The position numbers and the translations under genes were made by a program. 64,000 nt of DNA, taken from Sphingomonadales bacterium (GTDB lineage: Bacteria > Pseudomonadota > Alphaproteobacteria > Sphingomonadales > Sphingomonadaceae). The number at the start of each line of letters is the position of its first letter. The first letter of the stretch is position 1. The stretch is from the NCBI GenBank assembly GCA_028871475.1, contig JAGWMZ010000004.1, positions 1 through 64,000 of the forward strand, given 5' to 3'. Below, in pieces: positions 55,863 to 64,000 of the stretch. Below the pieces are notes generated by a model, which did not search any database, was not told where the DNA came from, and saw nothing but the letters and a program-made list of their open reading frames with translations.

Positions 55863-57042
55863 ACACGGCTCCCGACGGGGTGGGCGTTAGGGCGGTGGCA
55901 TCCCAGCCCAGACCCTGCGCGTGCCACAGGGCGACCGTGGTGCCAGCCAGCGCCGCGCGCGCGTCGATCTGGCGTTCCTGCGCGGCCAGCGCGGCGCCTT
56001 CGGCGACATAGAGCGTCGCGAAACTTTCAGTGCCGGCGCGATAGGCCAGGCGCGCGTCGGATTGGACCCTGAGCGCGAGCGCCATGCTCTGGGCGATGGG
56101 GGCAAGGCGTGACTGGGCGGTGGCCAGAGCCGCGGCGGCCTGGGTGATTTCGGCCTGGGCCCGGGTGCTGGCGGCGCGCCATTGGGCGATTTCTGGCGTG
56201 GCGGGCAGGTTTGTGTCGGCCAGTTGATGATCGAGCCGGTCCTGCGTCCATTTCATCTGCGCCAGACGGGCGGCGATGCGCAGTTGCAGCGCCTTCACAT
56301 CGGCGCGGTGCGACAGGTCGCGCGGGGCATCATCGGCCTTGATGTCGAGATCGGGCAGGCGGGGGGCGGATTTGAGCCTGTCGTTCAGCTCTTCGGCGGT
56401 CAGCCCGGTCAGGCGGGCGAGTGTGGCGATCGCATCGCCGAGATGGCCGCGTGCCGTCGCCACGCTGCTTTCGTCCAATCCGGTGATGACATCGGCCATG
56501 TCGCCATCAAGTGCGGGCACCAGTCCGGCCTCGCGGCGGTAGCGGGCGATCTCGCCATTGTCGCGCAAGGGGGCCAGCGCCGCTTCGCGCAGGGTGATGC
56601 GCTCCTGCCAGCGGCGCGCGTCAATATAGGCCAGCGCGATCCGGATCGCGAGGGCCTCGCGCGCGCGCACCATCACATAGCTGTCGGCTCCCAGATCCTC
56701 GGGCGTGTCATGCGGGCCGACCAGACGGGCCAGCCGTGCCTTGATCCTGTGGTTCTGCACGGCCTGCGCGCGCTGGGCCAGTGCCTCGGCCCGGCATTGC
56801 AGATCGGCATCGTGCTGCAGCCCCTGTTCGATCAACGCGCCGAGCAGCGGGTCATGCGCGGCGTCCCACCAGGGCGCCTGCGGGGCGCTGATGTCGGGCG
56901 AGAGATGCAACGGCGCCGGTCCGGAACGGTTCACCCCGACGCAGCCACCGCAGGCGATCACCAGTGCCAGCGGCACCAGTGCCGCGCGCCATCGGCGCCG
57001 CAAAGGAGGGTGCGGAAAGGACAGTGGGGGGGATATGGTCAC
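55849..57042 (-). CDS. TolC/NodT-type outer-membrane efflux lipoprotein
   Basis: 397 aa from GTG 57042; the track starts at 57084. A signal peptide with lipobox (LALVIAC) marks a lipoprotein. The protein then shows coiled-coil helices with many Ala and Gln (AEALAQRAQAVQN, ALAYIDARRWQERI, and the repeat-like second half AARLAQMKWTQDRL). The SFATLYVAEGAALAAQ stretch resembles the outer-membrane efflux (OEP) domain. It may be the exit channel for the adaptor and for opgGH-associated material. Confidence 0.82.
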   Translation of the reverse strand: MTISPPLSFPHPPLRRRWRAALVPLALVIACGGCVGVNRSGPAPLHLSPDISAPQAPWWDAAHDPLLGALIEQGLQHDADLQCRAEALAQRAQAVQNHRIKARLARLVGPHDTPEDLGADSYVMVRAREALAIRIALAYIDARRWQERITLREAALAPLRDNGEIARYRREAGLVPALDGDMADVITGLDESSVATARGHLGDAIATLARLTGLTAEELNDRLKSAPRLPDLDIKADDAPRDLSHRADVKALQLRIAARLAQMKWTQDRLDHQLADTNLPATPEIAQWRAASTRAQAEITQAAAALATAQSRLAPIAQSMALALRVQSDARLAYRAGTESFATLYVAEGAALAAQERQIDARAALAGTTVALWHAQGLGWDATALTPTPSGAVCDQP

Positions 57043-57121
57043 GCCCCCTGCTACCAAAAAATGCCGATGAGGCAATCTTAACAAAGCGCAAGCCGGTCAT
57101 CACCGGGCCGGACAGGCCGGA

Positions 57122-57520
57122 TCAATGCAGGGTAACGGATTGTTTTTTAGGTCGATAGTGCATCAGGCGCGGCAGAATGACATGCAGTGCGGCCAATGCG
57201 ACAGCCGCCCCGGCGGTGTCGGCCAGCCAGTCATGCCAGTCGCAATCGCGCGCCAGGCCCGGGCTGGCCTGGGCCACCTCGATCAGCGCGCCCAGAAAGG
57301 ACAGATGTTCCAGCAATTGCCAGCCCTTGATGCGCATGAAACCCAGCCGCGCCATGGCCGCCAGCGCGCCAAACGCCGTGAAATGCTCGATCTTGTCGCC
57401 ATAGGGCAGATTGTCGAGCGCGACCTGGGGCGGGTGGGGCGTGAGGGTCAGGTAAAGAACCGCGATGGTCAGCAGCGCCAGCAGGCCGCGCGCGATAGTC
57501 TTGATCTGGTCGAGATGCAT
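57122..57520 (-). CDS. Small VanZ-like membrane protein
   Basis: 132 aa from ATG 57520. Hydrophobic segments (LLALLTIAVLYLTLTP, IEHFTAFGALAAMARL, LSFLGALIEVAQ, AGAAVALAALHVIL) and the DKIEHFTAFGALA and DWHDWLADTAGA motifs match the VanZ-like family. The role is unknown; VanZ lowers teicoplanin binding in enterococci, but that gives no function here. It lies 79 bp upstream of the outer-membrane lipoprotein gene on the same strand. Confidence 0.82.
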   Translation of the reverse strand: MHLDQIKTIARGLLALLTIAVLYLTLTPHPPQVALDNLPYGDKIEHFTAFGALAAMARLGFMRIKGWQLLEHLSFLGALIEVAQASPGLARDCDWHDWLADTAGAAVALAALHVILPRLMHYRPKKQSVTLH

Positions 57521-57614
57521 GGAACACCGATAAGGGAAGGCAGAGAGCGTGATGAACGAAGAACCTCTGTGCGCCAAGCTCCTTCTTGGGCGTTAACCAT
57601 AAGATGTGGTGCAC

Positions 57615-57643
57615 AAAAGGGCGAGGCATCGCTGCCCCGCCCT
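57615..57643 (-). terminator. Rho-independent terminator of the glycine-zipper gene
   Basis: On the minus strand AGGGCGGGGCA pairs with TGCCTCGCCCT (one G-U) around a GCGA tetraloop, followed by TTTTG. It lies 25 bp after the stop of the gene at 57668. Confidence 0.75.
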
Positions 57644-57667
57644 GTCGTTGCATCAGCCAGTGGCCGA

Positions 57668-58492
57668 TCAGCGGCGCCAGCCGTGGCCGCCATGCCAATC
57701 GCGACCACCGTGCCAGTCGCGATCACCACGCCAGCCGGGACCGGCGCGCCAGTGGCGGTAATAAAAGTCATGATAGGGGTAGGGGCGATAGACCCAGCCG
57801 CCGTCGATAAACACCCAGGGGCGATACCAGGTGGGGGCGGCATAGTAGTAACCGGCTGGCTGATAGCCCCATGCCGGCGCATCGCGGCGCACCACGAAGC
57901 CGGGAGGGCAGCCCGGGCTGGTTTCGCCGCCCGTGGAGCTGGCAACTGCCGCACCGCCCACCGCGCCGACAGCCGCACCGGCCAGGACGCCGGCACCGCG
58001 ATCATGGCGCCCGCCCAGCGCGCCGCCGATCAGCGCACCCAGAATGCCGCCGACAGCCGCGCCGCCCGCCACATTGCCGCGCGACTTGACGCAGTTGTTG
58101 CGGGCCCAGGACTCGGCGTTCTGGGCATAGATGCGGTCCTGCGCGGCGTATTGCTGTTCATCAGGGCCGGCGGCATAGCCGGGCGGGGGCGGCGGAGGGC
58201 GCGTGCCGTCATAACCGCTGGGGGCTTCGGGTTCGGGTGGCGGGGGCGGATTGCGGTAATCCTGCCCGTTGGGCTGACCCTGATAGGGCTGGCCGGGATA
58301 GGCCTGCCCCTGATTATACTGGCCTTGGTTATATTGACCCTGGTTGTATTGGCCCTGATCATATTGCGGCTGACCATAGGCTTGCGCCATGGCGACACCC
58401 GGGAGGATGGGGCCCGCCGTCATGGCCAGCGCGCCGCCGGCAAGGACGATGGTCTTGATGCTCTTGCGCCCTGGGCGGTTGGAAGTGGTCAT
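57668..58492 (-). CDS. Secreted glycine-zipper protein with Tyr-Asn-Gln-Gly-Gln repeats
   Basis: 274 aa from ATG 58492. A signal peptide (SIKTIVLAGGALAMTAGPIL) is followed by YNQGQ tandem repeats (three adjoining copies plus degenerate ones), a Pro-rich region (PPPPPEPEAP), a glycine-zipper pair (NVAGGAAVGGILGALIGGALGG and AGVLAGAAVGAVGGAAVASS type, two amphipathic GxxxG runs) and a His/Trp/Arg/Gly-rich tail (WHGGRDWHGGHGWRR). Glycine zippers insert into membranes in outer-membrane proteins. The function is unknown. It has a terminator downstream. Confidence 0.82.
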   Translation of the reverse strand: MTTSNRPGRKSIKTIVLAGGALAMTAGPILPGVAMAQAYGQPQYDQGQYNQGQYNQGQYNQGQAYPGQPYQGQPNGQDYRNPPPPPEPEAPSGYDGTRPPPPPPGYAAGPDEQQYAAQDRIYAQNAESWARNNCVKSRGNVAGGAAVGGILGALIGGALGGRHDRGAGVLAGAAVGAVGGAAVASSTGGETSPGCPPGFVVRRDAPAWGYQPAGYYYAAPTWYRPWVFIDGGWVYRPYPYHDFYYRHWRAGPGWRGDRDWHGGRDWHGGHGWRR

Positions 58493-59143
58493 GGAAACTC
58501 TCCGTAGCCTCGATGCTGTCTTGTTACGTCCGGCTTGCTGAATGCAGTCTGACCCTGCCGTTGTCCTGCTGGCAGCCTTGTCCGGTCGGCGTTCGTGCCC
58601 GGTTCCGGTTTGGCTGGTGCCACGGAGACGCAGGGTGGGCAAGTAAACTTGCGTGGCATGCCGCCGGGCAGCGCATGGCGCAGGCGGGCATGAGAGGAAA
58701 AGGTGGAAACGCGTCCTTTTCCGTAAGCGTCATCAGATTGCGTGGGCGCGCTTGGGTAAGATGCAGTGCCATAGATGGCCGATTTGGCGTTTTTTTGAAT
58801 TATGGCATGCCAATATGGCTTTGAGATGAAATGGAGATTCGATTTATAATATTCCAATATGGTTTGCCAGTATTAGCTTTTGCCCCTTAATGGTTCTTTT
58901 GTGAGGTGCGGCATGGCCAACATAGCTATGCAGAGAATTTGTTGTTGTGATTCTGAGCGCTGAATTTCTTCTCTTTTCTGTTGGTTAGGTCGATGGTTGC
59001 AAAATGTGCAAAAGGTGCAACGGGAATGGCAATTGAGGGCTTCCTGCAGATCCCATATGTTGCAATGCACAAGATACGAAGAACCAAGATCGCCGGATGC
59101 TAGAAGGCAATCTCACCTTCGACCAACGTAAAGGGAAATTGCC
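58493..59143. other. Gap with low-GC stretch and palindromic sites, upstream of the 96-aa gene
   Basis: 651 bp. The first 250 bp have normal GC and small ORFs that I do not believe. From about 58780 to 59070 the GC falls clearly. It contains the perfect palindrome TGGCATGCCA (58803-58812), two copies of CCAATATGG (58810 and 58854), a GTTGCA...TGCAAC inverted repeat (58996-59021) and a promoter-like TTGAGG-N17-TATGTT (59033-59061). Confidence 0.6.
59033..59061 (+). promoter_or_regulatory. Predicted promoter of the 96-aa secreted protein gene
   Basis: TTGAGG and TATGTT 17 bp apart, with an inverted repeat GTTGCA...TGCAAC ending 11 bp before the -35. A third TTGCA site overlaps the end of the -10. 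The leader is about 80 nt with the ribosome-binding site AAAGGGA. Confidence 0.45.
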
Positions 59144-59434
59144 ATGTTCAAGACCGTTTTCGCCGCTGCCGCCCTGTTCGCCCTTCCCGCCGTTGCTTCG
59201 GCTGAAGCTGCCCCCAAGCAGTCCTTCTCGTATGACGGCGTCGACTACGCCTACACCGTCGAAACCAAGGGTGACGTGCGCATCCTGAAGGGCACCGCTG
59301 AAAAGGGCAGCGTTCCTTTCGAACTGCGCGTGGCCAAGGGTGACGTGTCGGGCTATATCAACAACGCTCCGGTGTCCTTCTCGCTGCGCGACGTGCAGCC
59401 GCTGAATGCCAAGCTGCTGGTTGCCGTCCGCTAA
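59144..59434 (+). CDS. Small secreted protein of unknown function (96 aa)
   Basis: A signal peptide (MFKTVFAAAALFALPAVASA) precedes a 76-residue mature domain of beta character (QSFSYDGVDYAYTVETKG, VPFELRVAKGDVSGYIN). I recognise no family beyond similarity to small conserved periplasmic proteins of sphingomonads. Codon use is strongly biased to C-ending preferred codons, as in highly expressed genes. A 15-bp perfect terminator hairpin follows. Its own promoter is predicted upstream, so it is a single-gene unit. Confidence 0.82.
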   Translation: MFKTVFAAAALFALPAVASAEAAPKQSFSYDGVDYAYTVETKGDVRILKGTAEKGSVPFELRVAKGDVSGYINNAPVSFSLRDVQPLNAKLLVAVR

Positions 59435-59461
59435 GACGCAATGCCAGCTTCTGGCCCATCA

Positions 59462-59500
59462 AAAAGGGCGGATGGGATAGACCCATCCGCCCTTTTGTTT
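59462..59500 (+). terminator. Strong rho-independent terminator after the 96-aa gene
   Basis: AAAAGGGCGGATGGG and CCCATCCGCCCTTTT form a perfect 15-bp stem with a 5-nt loop, followed by TTTT-rich sequence (GTTTTG). The A/T ends make it able to work in both directions, so it may also end transcription arriving from thiC. Confidence 0.9.
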
Positions 59501-59608
59501 TGTGCGCCGCACAAAACGAGCCGAACATGTCACCACAGGCGCATGGCATCTGCCGGGCGCAAGCCAAAGAGCCGGTGACGCAAGCCCTCGGCCCTTTGCA
59601 ACACCCGC

Positions 59609-61492
<1,884 letters not shown>

Positions 61493-61897
61493 TCAGGAAA
61501 AACGAAAAGCGGCGCCGAGCGTCAGCGCCAGGCCAAGCAGCAGGGTGGCCAGCGCCCAGCCCTTCTGGAAACGGCCCAGCGCGCGAGGCCAGAGGTGGGA
61601 ATAGAGGTCGCAGGCAGCCATGATGATCAGCGCCTCGATGATCATGAGGAGACCCAGCGCCTTCATGACGCGGGCAAGCCAGTCATCGGGCCCCCAGGGG
61701 TTGGCTAGCAACAGCACGGCGCCGATCGCGATCTCGACGAGGCCGCAGAGCATCTGCTGCATCGGGCTGCCGGTCAGTTCCCTGACCATGGTCTGCCATA
61801 GGCCGGGGCGGCGCAGCGCGCCGATTCCCACCGCGATCAACACGAGACCCATCAGCAGCGCGCTCCACGCCGTGGGGTCAAGCCAGACTGTCTGCAT
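61493..61897 (-). CDS. Small four-helix membrane protein under TPP riboswitch control
   Basis: 134 aa from ATG 61897, preceded by GGAGGGAG. Four hydrophobic spans: WSALLMGLVLIAVGIGAL, MLCGLVEIAIGAVLLL, ALGLLMIIEALIIMAAC and ATLLLGLALTLGAAF, with few charges in between. I do not recognise the family. The layout recalls DoxX-like or small multidrug/permease proteins. The position between riboswitch and thiC makes a role in thiamine or precursor uptake or in membrane handling of it likely, but this is inference. Confidence 0.85.
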   Translation of the reverse strand: MQTVWLDPTAWSALLMGLVLIAVGIGALRRPGLWQTMVRELTGSPMQQMLCGLVEIAIGAVLLLANPWGPDDWLARVMKALGLLMIIEALIIMAACDLYSHLWPRALGRFQKGWALATLLLGLALTLGAAFRFS

Positions 61898-61989
61898 GAG
61901 GTCTCTCCCTCCAATGCCGGTCACCTTGGGGTACGGGCGGAGGAAAAGCGGGCCGGATCGAATCTAAGGCTGTCACACCAGACCGGCAC

Positions 61990-62078
61990 TCCCTCCCTAC
62001 GCCCGTATTAGCGGGTTCAGGTTCAGCGGGTCGCAGGGTGCAAAACCTGCCTCTCAGCCCATGCGGGCTCCCCGGGGA
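61990..62078 (-). promoter_or_regulatory. TPP riboswitch (thi box)
   Basis: On the minus strand the aptamer reads CGGGGAGCCCGCATGGGCTGA followed by GAGGCAGG, then ACCCTGCG, GAACCTGAACCCGCTAAT and ACGGGCGTAGGGAGGG. These are the conserved thi-box blocks (GGGG..GC, CTGAGA, ACCTGA, GCGTAGGGA). P1 pairs TTCCC with GGGAG. It controls the membrane protein gene and thiC. TPP binding should lower expression. Confidence 0.93.
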
Positions 62079-62088
62079 AACTGGGTGC

Positions 62089-62117
62089 AGGATAGGCCTG
62101 TGTCGCTGGCTTGTCCA
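62089..62117 (-). promoter_or_regulatory. Predicted promoter of the TPP-riboswitch operon
   Basis: On the minus strand TGGACA and TATCCT are exactly 17 bp apart, with the start site expected just before the aptamer. The position fits a leader of about 190 nt. Confidence 0.55.
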
Positions 62118-62208
62118 GTTCGCTTTGTCGCCCTTGCCCGCCCTGCCTGATGGGGAAGCAAACCCGATCGCTGCTTGCTGCCCCCAAGGCAAACACGTAA
62201 ACCGCCCT

Positions 62209-63492
62209 ATGATGAAGGGGCGCCACGCAGATATTGCCATCCTGGGGGGTGGTCTGGCCGGAGGTCTGACGGCGCTGGCGCTGGCGGCGCTGCGCCCCGA
62301 TCTGCGCGTGCTGGTGATCGAGGCCGGGCAGACCTGTGGCGGCAACCATATCTGGTCCTTTTTTGACAGTGATATCGCCAAAGAGGATCGCTGGCTCGTC
62401 GAACCCCTGCTCGTCGCCCGGTGGAGCAGCCACAGCGTGCGTTTTGCCCGAGGCGATCGCACGCTGCCGATCGGATATGCCTCGATCACCGGGACACAAC
62501 TCGACGCCGTGCTGGACAGCGTATTGCCGCAGGGGGCCATCCTGCGCGGCTGCCCGGTGGTTGCGGTCGGCCCCGGCCATGCTGAGCTGGCCGATGGACG
62601 GCGGATCGAGGCTGGCGCGGTGATTGACGCAAGGGGCGCCGGCCACTTCCCGGGGCTTGTCGGCGGCTGGCAGAAATTCGTCGGGCAAAGGCTGCGCACC
62701 GGGCCGCACGGGATCACCGCCCCCATCATCATGGATGCCACCGTCGCCCAGCATGACGGCTATCGCTTCATCTATGTGCTGCCGCTGAGCGATGACACGC
62801 TCTTTGTCGAGGACACCTATTATTCCTCAAGTCCCGCGATCGACCGCGATCGTCTGGCCGGGCGCATTGCCGATTATGTCCGCGCGCTTGGCCTCGCGGT
62901 CGATGTGATGGGCGAGGAGCAGGGTTGCCTGCCCGTGGTGGCCGGGGGCGATGGTGAGGCCTTTCTGAATGCCGGGGGGCAGAGCGGGGTGGCGCGCATC
63001 GGCGCGCGGGCGGGCCTGTTTCACCCGCTCACCTCCTATTCACTGCCCAGCGCCGTGACCATGGCGCTGGCCATCGCTCGCGCGTCGTCTTTCGCGCCCG
63101 AGGCGCTCACCGCTTTGTGTGAGCAGGCCGCGCGGCAGCATTGGCGCGCTGGCACCTATTTCCGCCTGCTGGCCCGCATGATGTTTGCCGCCGGCCCGCC
63201 GGACCAGCGCCATCGCATCTTCGCGCGTTTCTATGCGCAGGGCGAGGGGTTGATCGCCCGTTTCTACGCCGGGCGCATGACCATGTGGGACCGGGCCCGC
63301 CTGCTGATCGGCAAGCCACCCGTGCCGTTGCGCGGGGCCATGGCGGCGTTGCTGGGCGGCGGCGCACCGCTTGCCGCGCTGGGCGCGCCCGATGGATCTG
63401 CCTTGCCTCTTGATGCGCAGCCTCCCATGCGGGATATATCGGTTTCTGCTTCCCCGCCATCCGCATCCCTTGCCTCTGGAGAGCCTGCATAA
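62209..63492 (+). CDS. crtY: Lycopene beta-cyclase
   Basis: 427 aa from ATG 62209 (62212 also possible). FAD-binding GGGLAGGLTALALAALRPDLRVLVIEAG, then GGNHIWSFFDSD (family signature), DARGAGHFPG and the FVEDTYYSSSPAID motif; it ends with a Pro/Ser-rich tail beyond the usual length. It turns lycopene into beta-carotene at the membrane. Its stop overlaps the crtI start by one base (TAATG), so they are coupled. The start is 130 bp from the riboswitch end, so a divergent promoter region is shared. Confidence 0.94.
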   Translation: MMKGRHADIAILGGGLAGGLTALALAALRPDLRVLVIEAGQTCGGNHIWSFFDSDIAKEDRWLVEPLLVARWSSHSVRFARGDRTLPIGYASITGTQLDAVLDSVLPQGAILRGCPVVAVGPGHAELADGRRIEAGAVIDARGAGHFPGLVGGWQKFVGQRLRTGPHGITAPIIMDATVAQHDGYRFIYVLPLSDDTLFVEDTYYSSSPAIDRDRLAGRIADYVRALGLAVDVMGEEQGCLPVVAGGDGEAFLNAGGQSGVARIGARAGLFHPLTSYSLPSAVTMALAIARASSFAPEALTALCEQAARQHWRAGTYFRLLARMMFAAGPPDQRHRIFARFYAQGEGLIARFYAGRMTMWDRARLLIGKPPVPLRGAMAALLGGGAPLAALGAPDGSALPLDAQPPMRDISVSASPPSASLASGEPA

Positions 63493-64000
63493 TGAAACGC
63501 GCCTGCATCATCGGCGCCGGCTTTGGTGGCCTGGCTCTGGCCATACGCCTGCAATCCGCGGGCATCGCCACGACGCTGGTGGAAGCGCGCGACAAGCCGG
63601 GCGGCCGCGCCTATGTGTGGCAGCGCGATGGCCACACCTTCGACGCCGGCCCCACCGTCATCACCGATCCGGCCTGCCTTGAGGAATTGTGGGCGCTGTC
63701 GGGCAACCGTCTGTCCGCCGATGTCGACCTCATGCCGGTGATGCCCTTTTACCGCCTGCACTGGAACGACGGCACCCATTTCGACTACTCTAATGATGAA
63801 GCCCAGCTGCGCGCCGAAATCGCCCGTGTGGCCCCGACCGATCTCGCCGGATATGAGGATTTCCTCGATTATGCCTCGGGCGTCTATCAGGAAGGCTATG
63901 TGAAGCTGGGCCATGTGCCCTTCCTCGATTTTTCCAGCATGGTGAAGGCGGCCCCCGCGCTGATCCGTTATCAGGCGTGGCGCAGCGTCTATTCCGTGGT
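63492..64000 (+). CDS. crtI: Phytoene desaturase, partial at window end
   Basis: The first 169 codons; no stop before 64000 and no line in the ORF track. It begins MKRACIIGAGFGGLALAIRL, with the FAD motif, then VEARDKPGGRAY and GPTVITDPACLEELW, the CrtI signatures. It converts phytoene to lycopene, the substrate of CrtY. crtB and hydroxylase genes probably follow outside the window. Confidence 0.94.
   Translation, partial: MKRACIIGAGFGGLALAIRLQSAGIATTLVEARDKPGGRAYVWQRDGHTFDAGPTVITDPACLEELWALSGNRLSADVDLMPVMPFYRLHWNDGTHFDYSNDEAQLRAEIARVAPTDLAGYEDFLDYASGVYQEGYVKLGHVPFLDFSSMVKAAPALIRYQAWRSVYSV

Noticed and set aside
54669-57042. Complete tripartite efflux pump
   Set aside because: Adaptor and outer-membrane channel are present, but no RND, ABC or MFS pump gene is next to them.
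58300-58380. Tandem repeats that could be taken for a CRISPR array
   Set aside because: The units are 15-18 bp, in frame and without spacers; they encode the YNQGQ repeats of a secreted protein.
58513-58824. 103-aa plus-strand ORF in the gap after the glycine-zipper gene
   Set aside because: No ribosome-binding site, no signal peptide or motif, and it overlaps an equally weak minus-strand ORF.

Overview
The window looks like a piece of the main chromosome of a GC-rich alphaproteobacterium of the order Sphingomonadales, most likely Novosphingobium or Sphingomonas. The reasons are the gene content and order (rpmH-rnpA-yidD-yidC-engB; dnaA, rpsT, mutM, ubiE, ubiB, coaBC, dut; secB-murJ-trpS facing Tim44-mltA-smr), the carotenoid genes crtY-crtI at the right end, and the codon bias. 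This is inferred from protein families, not from a search. No tRNA, rRNA, CRISPR array, insertion sequence or prophage gene was seen. The dnaA and rpmH clusters suggest an origin-proximal position, but no convincing oriC (DnaA-box cluster) was found.

Region 1 (about 1-26 kb) is dense housekeeping. It holds a secreted peptidyl-prolyl isomerase, the YifB/ComM ATPase, the ribosomal protein L34/RNase P/membrane-insertase cluster with EngB, a secreted S1/P1 nuclease, dapE and dapB (lysine and cell-wall diaminopimelate), a DAACS symporter, nth and mutM (base-excision repair), a sirtuin, a MoeB/ThiF-like E1, dnaA, rpsT, ubiE/ubiB (ubiquinone), coaBC/dut, trpS, murJ (lipid II flippase) and secB.

Region 2 (about 26-42 kb) continues with a Tim44-domain protein, MltA, an Smr protein, several unrecognised secreted proteins, a DEDDh RNase, a spermidine-synthase-like protein, a KefB-type antiporter, an NAPE-PLD-like hydrolase, pyrC, an AarC-type succinyl-CoA:acetate CoA-transferase, a dienelactone hydrolase and an M28 peptidase.

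Region 3 (about 42.8-64 kb) is more accessory. It holds a GH92 alpha-mannosidase next to a second DAACS symporter, a CHAP amidase, YjbQ, a GST and an intracellular PHB depolymerase. A tight minus-strand run encodes an outer-membrane efflux lipoprotein, a periplasmic adaptor, OpgG and OpgH. After it come small secreted proteins, a TPP-riboswitch operon (small membrane protein plus thiC), and crtY-crtI running off the right edge.

The most striking non-coding feature is a family of intergenic inverted-repeat elements. Long copies are about 200 bp and short copies about 58 bp, all with GCGAGGGC/GCCCTCGC hairpin ends. They occupy at least eleven gaps between 1 and 42.8 kb and are absent from the last 21 kb. 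A second, unrelated repeat (TTAGAGCG...CGCTCTAA) sits in one further gap beside an apparent remnant of the first family. The best candidates for undescribed biology are this mosaic repeat family, the TPP-riboswitch-controlled membrane protein ahead of thiC, the coupling of orphan efflux parts to opgGH, and an operator-like array ahead of a 96-aa secreted protein.
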